A stretch of 64,000 bases of DNA from JAGIBJ01 sp032119595 (GTDB taxonomy: Bacteria; Actinomycetota; Thermoleophilia; Solirubrobacterales; Solirubrobacteraceae): contig JAUMBQ010000006.1 of assembly GCA_032119595.1 (NCBI GenBank), positions 372,001 to 436,000 on the forward strand, given 5' to 3'. The notes under the pieces are model-generated. The model had not been told where the DNA came from. It saw only the letters and a program-made list of their open reading frames with translations, and did not search any database. Within the stretch, counting starts at the first letter, position 1. Each line of letters starts with the position of its first letter. Of the stretch, positions 1 to 8,146 are shown one piece after another. The position numbers and the translations under genes were made by a program.

Positions 1-1
1 C

Positions 2-175
2 GCGCCGGTCGGACCGACCGTGCGGGCAGCTCGCAAGCAGCCGAATGTGCAGCTGATCCGCTACCCGTACGGCCACTTCGAGATCTACTTGGGCGACGCC
101 TTCGAGCGGGCCATCGGCGACCAACTCGCGTTCCTCCAGCAGCACCTCGCGCCCACGGTGGCGGCCCCTCACTGA
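2..175 (+). CDS. alpha/beta hydrolase, C-terminal fragment
   Basis: Only the last 57 residues are inside the window; the gene begins upstream. The frame ends at the TGA at 173-175 and carries the stretch RYPYGHFEIYLG, in which G-H-F looks like the catalytic histidine region at the end of an alpha/beta hydrolase, followed by a closing helix (ERAIGDQLAFLQQHL). This C-terminal pattern is common in small cytosolic hydrolases of the family. The substrate cannot be judged because the nucleophile region is missing. It converges on the TetR pair that follows. Confidence 0.6.
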   Translation, partial: APVGPTVRAARKQPNVQLIRYPYGHFEIYLGDAFERAIGDQLAFLQQHLAPTVAAPH

Positions 176-287
176 CCTGCCCGCCGCGAGCGCGCACCTC
201 AGACCGGCGCGGACTTCGGCGCGAACGGACGCCGGGCGCGCGGGCCAACGCCGGGCCCAACGCCGGGGCCGGGACCCCGCGAGCGCC

Positions 288-1037
288 TCACTCCCCCGGG
301 ACGAACTCCGGCGGGTCGCCGAAGCAGAGGCGCTCGATGGCCTCGACGATCGTCGGGGTGAGATTCGGCAGTGCGGCCGGGCCGTGGTCGATCACGCAAC
401 GGGTCGCGAAGTCACTGATGCCGCCGGAGAGGATTGCGATCGCCTCACGACTCGGGTGGCCGATGCGGTCGTCGCGCTTCCGGGATTCGTCGATGGCCCG
501 CGCGAGCGAGGCGACGGTGCTGCGGGCCATCTCGGCGCGGCGCTGCGCGGCGATCGGCCCGGCGGCACGGCCCTCGACGAACCGCATGCGCGCGAAGAGC
601 GGCCAAGCCGCCAGGCGCTCGAGCGACGCGGCCACATGCCGGCGCAGATCCGTTCGCGGCTGACTCACGCTGATCGGCGCCTGAGCGAGCTGGAGCATCA
701 CGCCGTCGAGCAGCGTGTAACCGGCCAGGAACGCGTCCTCCTTGCCCGCGAAGTGGGCGTAGAACGTCTTGCTCGACACCCCGGCTGCGCGGATGATCTC
801 GCCGACGGTCGCCTTGGCGTACGTGTGCTCGACCACCACCTCGGCGGTCGCGAGAATGATGCGCGCGCGCTGGGTGGTTTCGACCTGCTCACGGTTCAGG
901 CCGTGCCGGTGGCGCGGCAGCGAAGCTTCCTCCTGCTGCAGGCCGAGCCGGAAGACCTCGGCGATCAGCGGTCCGTCGATCGGGAACTCCGTCGCCGGCT
1001 CGGTCTCGTCGAGCGCCGCGTCGTCGCCGGTCGTCAT
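288..1037 (-). CDS. TetR-family transcriptional regulator (downstream paralogue of a pair)
   Basis: 249 residues. An N-terminal extension of about 50 residues precedes a TetR helix-turn-helix (about residues 58-105), with the recognition-helix stretch AAGVSSKTFYAHFAGKEDAF. The C-terminal ligand/dimer domain is generic. The ATG at 1035-1037 overlaps the stop of the upstream gene as ATGA, so the two are translationally coupled. The two proteins are close paralogues: both carry PRHRH near the N-terminus and share long near-identical blocks such as TLLDG, SQPRTDLR and RFVEGRAAGP. A local tandem duplication is the simplest origin. No operator was identified upstream. The ligand and targets are unknown. 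Confidence 0.93.
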   Translation of the reverse strand: MTTGDDAALDETEPATEFPIDGPLIAEVFRLGLQQEEASLPRHRHGLNREQVETTQRARIILATAEVVVEHTYAKATVGEIIRAAGVSSKTFYAHFAGKEDAFLAGYTLLDGVMLQLAQAPISVSQPRTDLRRHVAASLERLAAWPLFARMRFVEGRAAGPIAAQRRAEMARSTVASLARAIDESRKRDDRIGHPSREAIAILSGGISDFATRCVIDHGPAALPNLTPTIVEAIERLCFGDPPEFVPGE

Positions 1038-1762
1038 TCGCCCTCCGAGTAGGCGGGCACCTCGAGGAAGCAGAGCCGCTCGATCGCCTCCACGATGGCT
1101 GGCGCGAGTTCCGTCAAGTGCGCCGGATCGTGGTCGGTGACCCACTGCGTCATCGCGTCGGTGATACCGCCGTAGAGCAGGGCCAGTGCCGCGTCGCTCG
1201 GCCGCCCGATACGCGGGTCGGCCAGCCGTGCCTCGTCGAGGCCGCTCGCAAAGGCGGCGACCACGCTCTGGGCCATCGCGGCCCGCAGCGTGTCGGCCCT
1301 CGGTCCGGCGGCCCGACCTTCGACGAATCGCAGCTTCGCGAAGAGCGGCCAGGACGCCAGGCGCTCCAGCCAGGCGCTGACGTGCTCGCGAAGATCGGTG
1401 CGGGGCTGGCTGAGGCGCAGCGGTGCCTGAGCCAGCGCAAGCATCGTGCCGTCGAGCAGGGTGTACGCGGCCAGGAACGCGTCTTCCTTGCCCTCGAAGT
1501 ACGAGTAGAAGGTCTTGCTCGACACGCCCGCCGCCTTGACGATGTCGCGGGAGGAGGTCGCGGCATAGGACTTCGCGGTCACGACCTCGGCGGTCGCCAG
1601 CACGATGCGCGCCTTCTGCATGATCTCGACCTGCTCGCGCGGGAGATCGTGGCGGTGACGCGGCAACGGCGGCTCGGCTTCCGTCTGGAGCGCGAGGCGC
1701 CGCACCTCGGCAACCAGGGGATCCTCGGGCGCGGATGCGTTCGGGGACAGCACGGCAGCCAT
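1034..1762 (-). CDS. TetR-family transcriptional regulator (upstream paralogue of a pair)
   Basis: 242 residues from the ATG at 1760-1762 (MAAVLSPNAS). The frame stays open further upstream to about 2062, but that part runs through a dispersed hairpin repeat and does not look like protein, so the internal ATG is preferred. The helix-turn-helix reads AAGVSSKTFYSYFEGKEDAF. The protein is a close paralogue of the gene it overlaps downstream, across the N-terminal extension, DNA-binding domain and C-terminal domain. Repeat copy A lies about 100 bases upstream of its start. Possible heterodimer formation with the paralogue is a guess. Confidence 0.92.
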   Translation of the reverse strand: MAAVLSPNASAPEDPLVAEVRRLALQTEAEPPLPRHRHDLPREQVEIMQKARIVLATAEVVTAKSYAATSSRDIVKAAGVSSKTFYSYFEGKEDAFLAAYTLLDGTMLALAQAPLRLSQPRTDLREHVSAWLERLASWPLFAKLRFVEGRAAGPRADTLRAAMAQSVVAAFASGLDEARLADPRIGRPSDAALALLYGGITDAMTQWVTDHDPAHLTELAPAIVEAIERLCFLEVPAYSEGE

Positions 1763-1860
1763 CGTACGGGCGACGCCCCGCCGGCCGGCCGTCGGCGCGA
1801 GTGCGCCTCCGCAACTCGCGCCGATCAGCAGCCTGGTGCAGGCGGGTCGGGAGGCCTCTT

Positions 1861-2083
1861 GCGGCGAACTCGCTGGGACGGGCAGGAGGCGGCGCCGACA
1901 GGGTCGCTTTCGGGCTTCTTTACCCCGAGGGCGGAAGGTGACCCAAAGGGGATGGCGGGCGTTTTGCCGCCCCAATGGGGTCGATGTCGAGTGTTCGGCG
2001 CCGTCGGACATTGCACTGGGAAATGGGGTGTGATTTGTGCTGAACCCCTCAGACAAGTTCACACCCCATTTCGTGGTGCAATG
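1861..2083 (+). repeat. dispersed intergenic repeat, copy A
   Basis: About 220 bases align along their length with 54570-54806 on the same strand. Shared blocks in order include GGGACGGGC-type sequence, CGCTTTCG, CCGAGGGCGGA, GATGGCGGGCG/TGGCGGGCG, GAGTGTT, GGGAAAT and CACACCCCATTT. The right end is a strong inverted repeat (2009-2083). Both copies lie 100-140 bases upstream of a leftward tetR gene. No transposase or obvious target-site duplication is seen. It could be a miniature mobile element, a structured RNA or a regulatory module. Confidence 0.75.
2009..2083. other. long perfect hairpin at the end of repeat copy A
   Basis: The arms are CATTGCAC plus GAAATGGGGTGTGA on the left (2009-2016, 2020-2033) and TCACACCCCATTTC plus GTGCAATG on the right (2059-2072, 2076-2083). 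That gives 14 and 8 paired bases split by a 3x3 internal loop, around a 25-base loop. The matching part of copy B keeps the outer TGCACC/GGTGCA pairing but has mismatches in the inner stem. The arms are much longer than a typical terminator stem, and no T-run follows. Confidence 0.75.
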
Positions 2084-2148
2084 CGAGCGCGGCCTCGGTG
2101 CGCCGCTGGCCGGCGCTGAGTTTGCGACGCCCTCTGGCAGGCCCAGAC

Positions 2149-2982
2149 CTAGCCGATGTTGCGGCGCAGCATCTTCCAGCCGGTCCAGATCGGACCGGTG
2201 AAGGTCGCTGCCGAGATTGCGTCCCCGTCAATCTGGTACTTGACCCAGTCCTTCAGGATCTTCGCGTAGCTCCCACCGTTCGGCTGGTAGTAGGTGCCGA
2301 AGTGCCCGTTGTTGTCGGACGCGAGGAACGCGGGCAGCTCAGCCGGCAGTCGACCGAAGTCACGCAGGCCGTTGGAGAACGCCACATCACCCGTGCCGCC
2401 GAGCACGTACAGGACCGGGGCCTTTTGCTTGTTGAGGATGTCCTGGTTCGGCTGAAGAAGGCCGCTGTTCATGATGCCGACGGCCGCAGTCTCAGGATGC
2501 TTGGCGGCAAACTGGTACGCCTCGAGGCCGCCGCAAGAATGGCCGGCAACGGCGACTCGTGCCACCTCGATCTTGCCCTCGTAGAGCCCGCCGATCTTGG
2601 TGTTCTGGTACTTGGCCCAAGTCAGCGAGCGACTCATCATGCCGACGTTGGTCGTACCGATCTGGTTGGGCCCGCCATTGGCGATCACGACGATGCCGTG
2701 TGAGGCGATCTCCTGCAGGAAGGTCTTCATGATCAGGCCGTTGGCGATGCAGCCGCTCTCGCCCCAGATCAGGACTGGAAGCTTGGCGTTCGGCATGGTG
2801 CTCGGCCGATAGACGGTGTGGTCCTTCAGGTCGGAAGGCTCCTGGTAGCGCACGTTGTACGGCCCAGTGGTCGCGGACGCCGGGGCGCTGAACGCAACCG
2901 CGGATGCGGCCGCAGCCAAGGCTGAGAGCGCGAAGATTCGACCGCGCCGCAGGCGCGGAGCGGGACGACGAGATGCGTGCAT
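2149..2982 (-). CDS. secreted alpha/beta hydrolase
   Basis: 277 residues. An Arg-rich N-terminus, hydrophobic stretch (FALSALAAAASAVAF) and A-S-A site make a signal peptide of about 37 residues, so the enzyme is exported. The mature part has the oxyanion-region WGESGCIANG, the nucleophile elbow GHSCGG (Ser is the nucleophile) and a late D-N-N-G-H-F stretch likely carrying the catalytic His. The layout resembles bacterial chlorophyllase/cutinase-like esterases that act on ester substrates, but the substrate is not inferable. Its stop is just downstream of repeat copy A. A weak promoter candidate lies upstream at 3031-3060. Confidence 0.9.
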   Translation of the reverse strand: MHASRRPAPRLRRGRIFALSALAAAASAVAFSAPASATTGPYNVRYQEPSDLKDHTVYRPSTMPNAKLPVLIWGESGCIANGLIMKTFLQEIASHGIVVIANGGPNQIGTTNVGMMSRSLTWAKYQNTKIGGLYEGKIEVARVAVAGHSCGGLEAYQFAAKHPETAAVGIMNSGLLQPNQDILNKQKAPVLYVLGGTGDVAFSNGLRDFGRLPAELPAFLASDNNGHFGTYYQPNGGSYAKILKDWVKYQIDGDAISAATFTGPIWTGWKMLRRNIG

Positions 2983-3030
2983 GAGAGAACCGGCCAGCGA
3001 GGGACGACAGGAATCGCGGTCGGGAAGACA

Positions 3031-3060
3031 GGATTACCAGGCTTGAGCGACCGTGTCCAA
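3031..3060 (-). promoter_or_regulatory. possible promoter of the secreted hydrolase
   Basis: On the minus strand a TTGGAC box (3055-3060) stands 18 bases from TAATCC (3031-3036), in a locally AT-richer stretch about 50-80 bases before the hydrolase start. It matches the sigma-70-type consensus only in part. Confidence 0.3.
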
Positions 3061-3107
3061 TAAAGAAACGGCTTCAGTTCTCATTCGTCGCCTCCGGGGC
3101 GCACCGT

Positions 3108-3701
3108 TCACCGCAGGTTGTGTAGCCCGACCTCGGCTTCGAGCTGGATGCCGACCGCGTTCAACGTGCCAGCGAGCATGGCGTAGTGGCCGACGAGCAT
3201 GCAGAACTCGATGAGCTGGTGCTCCTTGTAGATCGCTGCGAGCCGAGCCCAGGTGTCATCGACGAGATCGTGGGTGTCGAGCAGCTCGTCGGCGGCGGCC
3301 ACGAGCAGGGCGGCTCGACCGGCGTCGATTCCCGCGCCGGAGGGCGGCTCGACGGTAGTCCCGACCGGTTCGGCGGTCCACTCGATCATCGGGTCGCGCA
3401 GTCCGGCGCGCTTGGCCAACGGTACGTGCTGAAAGCGCTCATATTCACTGTCGCAGCGGAAGCCGACGCGCAAGATCACGAGTTCACTGTCTTGCGGCGG
3501 CAGCGTGCCGTAGGGCATCAGGCGACTCGCAAACCAGAGCCATGGTGCAAACAGCTTTCGGTGCCGCCCGAGCACGAGCATGATGTTCGGGACTTCACCT
3601 CGAAAGCGCCGGCCCATGATCCAAAGGACGCTCCAGGTGAACGGCCCGAGTTCCTTCCGCCCACCGGGCGCGATGCGGGGCGGCTTGGACTTGACGCTCA
3701 T
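3108..3701 (-). CDS. carboxymuconolactone decarboxylase (AhpD-like) family protein
   Basis: 197 residues. The central stretch RCDSEYERFQHVPLAKRAGL matches the CMD/AhpD helix pattern, in which a cysteine, a glutamate and a histidine (C..xYE..xH) form the active-site cluster. Only one Cys of the usual CxxC pair is present, so peroxidase-like thiol chemistry of AhpD type is doubtful. Members of this subgroup are often annotated as CMD-family proteins of unknown substrate. The ATG at 3699-3701 is used. It follows the secreted hydrolase's promoter region in the same direction, with no sign of cotranscription. Confidence 0.85.
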   Translation of the reverse strand: MSVKSKPPRIAPGGRKELGPFTWSVLWIMGRRFRGEVPNIMLVLGRHRKLFAPWLWFASRLMPYGTLPPQDSELVILRVGFRCDSEYERFQHVPLAKRAGLRDPMIEWTAEPVGTTVEPPSGAGIDAGRAALLVAAADELLDTHDLVDDTWARLAAIYKEHQLIEFCMLVGHYAMLAGTLNAVGIQLEAEVGLHNLR

Positions 3702-3854
3702 AGGCCGACCCTAAAGCCTCTCGCTGTCCGCGCGGACAAGATCGCCTGCCCAGGCTCCGCCGACCGGACACGCCTGAGCCAGTTCGGATGTGGGAGGGTG
3801 AAGTGGTGATCCTGCTCACCTTCGTCTCACCGACGCAAGGGGGGTGGTCCGCCC

Positions 3855-5639
3855 GTGCATGAGGGCGAGGCGATCCTGGTGGTCGGCGCCCTGCTCGCCG
3901 TCGCGCTGGCGGCGTCGCTGCTCGCCGGACGCCTGCGCGTCCCCGGCCTGGTCGCGTTCTTGGCGATCGGCATGATCGTCGGCTCCGACGGTACGGGCTG
4001 GATCGACTTCAACGACTACGAGGTCGCGCGCGTCGCCGGCATCGTCGGGCTCGCCCTGATCCTGTTCGAGGGCGGCCTCGCGATCGAGTACGGAGCCCTG
4101 AAATCCGTCGCGCTTCCCGCGACGTTGCTGGCGTTCCTCGGCACGCTGCTCACGGCTGCACTCACCGGACTCGCGGCCTCCTGGCTGCTCGACCTCAGTC
4201 TGCTGGAAGGGCTCCTGATCGGCTCCATCGTGGCCGGCACCGATGGAGCGGCTGTCTTCGCGATCATGCGCGGGTCCACGATCCGCAAGCGGCTGGCGCA
4301 CACGCTCGAGGGTGAGGCCGGGCTCAACGACCCGGTCGCCGTGCTCCTCGTGCTCACGATGATCGAGCTGCTCGTGAACCCCGACTTCGGGTCGATCGAC
4401 GTGATCGTGCTCTTCTTGGAGGAGATGGTGATCGGCGGCGTGGTCGGCGTCGCGGTCGGCTGGCTCGGTGCCACGGCCCTGGGGCGCGCCAAGCTCGGAT
4501 CAGCCGGCCTGTACCCCGTGGCGTCGCTGGCGATCGCCGCGCTCGCGTTCGGCGGCGCCGACACCCTCCACGGCTCCGGATTCCTCGCGGTCTTCCTCTG
4601 CGGCGTCGTGCTCAGTGCGAAGGAGACGCCCGCCCAGCGCACCATCACCACCTTCCACGAAGGCCTCGCCTGGGTCGCGCAGCTTGGCCTGTTCCTCACG
4701 CTCGGCCTCCTGGTGTCGCCGTCGCAGCTCCCAGAAGTCGCGCTCGCCGGCACCCTCCTGGCGCTGCTGTCGGCCGTGATCGCCAGGCCGCTCGCCGTCT
4801 TGATCGTCCTCGGGCGGCTCGACTTCTCGGTCCGCGAGCGACTGGTCCTCGGGTGGGCTGGGCTTCGCGGCGCAGTCCCGGTGGTGCTCGCCACCTTCCC
4901 GGTGATCGAGGGCGTGTCGGGCGCCGTCGATCTGTTCAACATCGTCTTCTTCGCGGTCGCCGTAAGCACGGTGCTGCAGGCCGCGACCTTCGAACCGTTC
5001 GCCAAGTGGCTCGGCGTCACGACCGACGAGCGCTCCGTGCCCGCGCCGCTGATGGAGGCCAGCACCGTGCGCCGGCTCGGCGCCGAGGTGGTGCAGTACG
5101 CGGTGCGTTCGGATGACGCGATCGTCGGCATGCGTGTGCGCGATCTCAAGATGCCACGCGACGCGCTCCTCAACCTCGTCGTGCAGGACAGCACCGCCAT
5201 CCCGCCGCGAGGCTCGACCGTAGTGCAGGCCGGCGACGAACTCCACATCCTCGTCCGCCAGGAAGCGTTTGCGGATTTCCAGCCGCTGATGCGTCTCTGG
5301 CGCGATGGCCCGATGGACCGGCCCCGCCAGCGCCCGATCGGCATCCGCCAAGCGACGATCTTCAGCACCGGCCCGTGGCGCGATTCCGATGGTGATCCGG
5401 CCCGCCCGACCACCGTCGGCGGCACGCCCGTCCTGGAGCAGATTCGAACTCGCCGCGACGAAGCCGGCGCCGTCGTGGTCCTCAGCGATGGCCGGTTCGC
5501 CTACACGGGCCGTTTCACGGCCACCGGGTCCGTCACCGATCTCCAGCGCGCCGCCGCGCGCCGCCTCGGTCTCGCCAAGACCGAGGCCGAGCGCTCCTGG
5601 TGGCGCGAGGTCATCGGCGCGATCTCCCTCGGGATCTAA
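3855..5639 (+). CDS. CPA1-type potassium/proton (or sodium/proton) antiporter
   Basis: 594 residues from a GTG start. About twelve membrane segments cover residues 5-390, with the CPA signatures ILFEGGL, GTDGAAVFAIMRG and EGEAGLNDPVAV; the Asn-Asp pair of the last is the ion-binding site of CPA1 exchangers. A cytosolic TrkA-C (RCK-C) domain follows at about residues 410-485 (RDLKMPRDALLN, GDELHILV), then a tail of about 100 residues. This is the NhaP2/CvrA layout, which expels K+ or Na+ in exchange for protons and is gated through the C-terminal domain. The gene stands alone, convergent with the decarboxylase operon. Confidence 0.92.
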   Translation: MHEGEAILVVGALLAVALAASLLAGRLRVPGLVAFLAIGMIVGSDGTGWIDFNDYEVARVAGIVGLALILFEGGLAIEYGALKSVALPATLLAFLGTLLTAALTGLAASWLLDLSLLEGLLIGSIVAGTDGAAVFAIMRGSTIRKRLAHTLEGEAGLNDPVAVLLVLTMIELLVNPDFGSIDVIVLFLEEMVIGGVVGVAVGWLGATALGRAKLGSAGLYPVASLAIAALAFGGADTLHGSGFLAVFLCGVVLSAKETPAQRTITTFHEGLAWVAQLGLFLTLGLLVSPSQLPEVALAGTLLALLSAVIARPLAVLIVLGRLDFSVRERLVLGWAGLRGAVPVVLATFPVIEGVSGAVDLFNIVFFAVAVSTVLQAATFEPFAKWLGVTTDERSVPAPLMEASTVRRLGAEVVQYAVRSDDAIVGMRVRDLKMPRDALLNLVVQDSTAIPPRGSTVVQAGDELHILVRQEAFADFQPLMRLWRDGPMDRPRQRPIGIRQATIFSTGPWRDSDGDPARPTTVGGTPVLEQIRTRRDEAGAVVVLSDGRFAYTGRFTATGSVTDLQRAAARRLGLAKTEAERSWWREVIGAISLGI

Positions 5640-5740
5640 CGCCCTCCAGGAACCCCGCCCACGTCGTGGGCTGAGAACAGCCCGGATACCGAGCCGAACG
5701 GAGCCCACGATGCCACCGGCGCGCGTCGCCCGGACGCCGT

Positions 5741-7225
5741 TCAGCGCACGACGGTGATCGTCGCGAGGGTCGGGTCGTGGGCGCCGTGGAGGCGCGAGCC
5801 GGCCTCCAGGAGCGCACGGAAGTGCTCGATGACGGCTGGTGTGATGCGCTCGCCGGGCAGCAGCGCGGGGATGCCCGGCGGGTAGCCCGCGATCGATTCG
5901 GCCGACACACGGCCGATGGCCTCGCTGAGCGGGATCGCCTCGGCCGGCCCGAGGAAGGCGTCGCGCGGCGGGATGACCGTCTCGCTCGTGGGCGCACGAA
6001 GCGGCTCGATGATCCGAGGCGCCTCCGACTCCACCATGCCGCGCTTGGCCTCCTGGGCGACGCGCGCCGCGGTGCGCTGAAACGACAGGCCGACCATCGC
6101 CAGGTCGTCGGGGCGCTCGGCCGGACCGAGCACGAGGAGCACCGTGGTGTCGGTCGCGAGCTCGGCGTGGACGTCATGCCAGCTGCCGAGCGCCTGCGCG
6201 AACGCGTAGCCGGTGGCGCCCGTGGCACGCACGTCGACGACGACTTTGAGTGGATCGAGTTCGTGCACGCCGGGCGCGCCAGCGAGCGTCGGGCCCAGCA
6301 GCCGAAGACCGTCGCTGTCTTCGATGCGCCCGAGCAGCTCGCCACGGCCGCGCATGGTGCGTTCCAGCAGCGCCTCGCCATGGACTGCGAGCTGGCGACG
6401 CGCCGCATCCAGCGACGCGAGCAGCAACGAGGACTCCGACGTCGACCGCACGATTCGCACGGCCCGATCCACGGCAGCGACATCGACTCGCGTGCCATCG
6501 ACGACATGCAGGATCGCGGACTGCGTGAGCGACCCGGCCATCTTGTGCGTGCTCGTGAGCACCGCGTCGGCCCCCTGGCGCAGCGCCGACGCGGGCACCT
6601 CTGGATGGAAGCCGAAGTGCGGGCCCCACGCCTGGTCGACCACGAGCGCGCAGCCCGCGGCATGCGCGACCTCGGCAAGGCCGGGGATGTCGGCCGTGAC
6701 CCCGAAATAGGTCGGGGAGACGACGAAGGCGGTCTTCGCCTCCGGCGCCGCCGCGAGCGCCGCCGCGAGGGTGCTCGGCTCCACCGAATGCGCGATGCCG
6801 AGGGTGTCGTCGTACGCCGGTGCGACGAACGACGGCAGACCGCCGCTGAGCACGAGCCCGTCGACGACCGACGCATGAGAATTGCGCTGGACGACGACCG
6901 TGCTCCCGGGAGGGGCGAGCGCCAGCGCCAGCGCGTGATTGCCTTGCGTTGCCCCGTTCGTGAGGAACCACGACTGTTGCGCGCCATACGCCTCGGCGGC
7001 AAGGGCCTCGGCTCGCAGCTGCGGCGTCACCTCCACGCCGAGATCGACACCGTAGATACCGGCCGGCACGTCCATCAGCAACGCGCGGTCGCCAATCGCT
7101 GCGCGCAGGCCCGGATCCGCGCCGGACCCACCCTTGTGGCCAGGCACGTGCATCCGCCCCGAACCGCGCGAACCGTATGCGGCGATGGCATCGAGGTATG
7201 GCGCCGAGGACTGCGGGTCCTTCAT
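5741..7225 (-). CDS. Orn/Lys/Arg decarboxylase (PLP-dependent)
   Basis: 494 residues. It is the short form of the Orn/Lys/Arg decarboxylase family. Visible marks are the N-terminal HVPGHKGG, the PLP-stacking region NGATQGNHA, VVDQAWGPHFGFH with the aspartate that contacts the PLP nitrogen, and STHKMAGSLTQ with the Schiff-base lysine. It would convert a basic amino acid to agmatine, cadaverine or putrescine; which one is not decidable here. It starts 54 bases after the ATPase gene of the amino acid transporter, in the same direction, so uptake and decarboxylation of one substrate are probably coupled for polyamine supply or acid resistance. Confidence 0.92.
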   Translation of the reverse strand: MKDPQSSAPYLDAIAAYGSRGSGRMHVPGHKGGSGADPGLRAAIGDRALLMDVPAGIYGVDLGVEVTPQLRAEALAAEAYGAQQSWFLTNGATQGNHALALALAPPGSTVVVQRNSHASVVDGLVLSGGLPSFVAPAYDDTLGIAHSVEPSTLAAALAAAPEAKTAFVVSPTYFGVTADIPGLAEVAHAAGCALVVDQAWGPHFGFHPEVPASALRQGADAVLTSTHKMAGSLTQSAILHVVDGTRVDVAAVDRAVRIVRSTSESSLLLASLDAARRQLAVHGEALLERTMRGRGELLGRIEDSDGLRLLGPTLAGAPGVHELDPLKVVVDVRATGATGYAFAQALGSWHDVHAELATDTTVLLVLGPAERPDDLAMVGLSFQRTAARVAQEAKRGMVESEAPRIIEPLRAPTSETVIPPRDAFLGPAEAIPLSEAIGRVSAESIAGYPPGIPALLPGERITPAVIEHFRALLEAGSRLHGAHDPTLATITVVR

Positions 7226-7279
7226 GCGAGCCGCCGTCGCGGACCGGTTGTCATGCCAGCCGCCAGCGCAGACCGGTCG

Positions 7280-8146
7280 TCATGCGGGTGGCGCGGGCGG
7301 CGCGCCCGCCGGGCCACCAAAACCGGTGTCAAGCACGCGCGCCAGGAATCGGCGCGTGCGCTCCTCCTTCGGGTTCGCGAAGAACGTCTTCGGGTCGCCC
7401 TGCTCGAGCACGACACCCGCATCCATCATCACGACGCGGTCGGCCACCTCACGCGCGAAGCCCATCTCGTGCGTCACGCAGATCATCGTCATACCCTCGT
7501 CTGCGAGTTCCCGCATCACGGCGAGCACCTCGCCGACCGTCTCGGGATCCAGGGCGCTCGTCGGCTCGTCGAAGAGCATCAGCTTCGGCTGCATGGCCAG
7601 CGCGCGGGCAATCGCGACGCGCTGCTGCTGTCCACCGGACAGCTTGGCCGGATACGTGTGGAGGCGATCGCTGAGCCCGACGCGCTCCAGGAGCGCGCGA
7701 CCGCGGGCGTCGGCCTCATCCTTGGCAACGCCGCAGACCATCACCGGCGCCAGCGTCACGTTCTCCAGCGCGGTCTTCTGCGGCCAGAGGTTGAAGCGCT
7801 GGAAGACGAACCCAATGTCGCGACGCATCTCCGCGACCTCCTTGCCCGTCGACGAGCGCAGCGTCCCATCGGCCTTCTTGCGCTGGCCCAGCGGCACGCC
7901 GTCGATCTCCACAACGCCGCCGTCGATGGTCTCGAGCTGATTGAGGCAGCGCAGGAACGTCGTCTTGCCGGAGCCGGAGGCACCGATCAAGCAGACGACC
8001 TCGCCAGCGCCGACGTCGAGGTCGATACCCCGCAATACGTCGAGCTTGCCGAAGCTCTTGCACACGCCGCGCGCCGTCAGCGCCGCCGCGCGGCCCGCGA
8101 CGAGGGTCGCGTCGCCGGCTACCTTGGTCAGGTCTGGCGTGGTCAT
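7280..8146 (-). CDS. polar amino acid ABC transporter, ATP-binding protein
   Basis: 288 residues. Walker A GASGSGKTT, Q-loop FQRFNLWP, ABC signature LSGGQQQR and Walker B LMLFDEPTSALDP are all intact, followed by the switch histidine region CVTHEMGFAREVADRV that is typical of GlnQ/HisP-type ATPases. It energises amino acid import with the permease whose stop codon it overlaps (ATGA at 8143-8146). A Gly/Ala/Pro-rich C-terminal tail is the only oddity. Confidence 0.96.
   Translation of the reverse strand: MTTPDLTKVAGDATLVAGRAAALTARGVCKSFGKLDVLRGIDLDVGAGEVVCLIGASGSGKTTFLRCLNQLETIDGGVVEIDGVPLGQRKKADGTLRSSTGKEVAEMRRDIGFVFQRFNLWPQKTALENVTLAPVMVCGVAKDEADARGRALLERVGLSDRLHTYPAKLSGGQQQRVAIARALAMQPKLMLFDEPTSALDPETVGEVLAVMRELADEGMTMICVTHEMGFAREVADRVVMMDAGVVLEQGDPKTFFANPKEERTRRFLARVLDTGFGGPAGAPPAPPA

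Larger units (their letters stand above)
1763..2148. other. intergenic region holding repeat copy A
   Basis: No gene is supported in these 386 bases. It separates the TetR pair from the secreted hydrolase, both transcribed leftward. About 220 bases of it are copy A of a repeat also found near 54.6 kb. Open frames here are low-complexity Arg/Pro-rich and start nowhere convincing. Confidence 0.7.

Noticed and set aside
1763..2062. Extension of the upstream TetR by 100 residues through the repeat
   Set aside because: The extension would translate the hairpin repeat; the same text occurs in copy B in an unrelated place, and the family begins at the internal Met.
1861..2083. Repeat copies as an insertion sequence
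   Set aside because: No transposase, no terminal inverted repeats spanning the full unit and no target duplication were seen.
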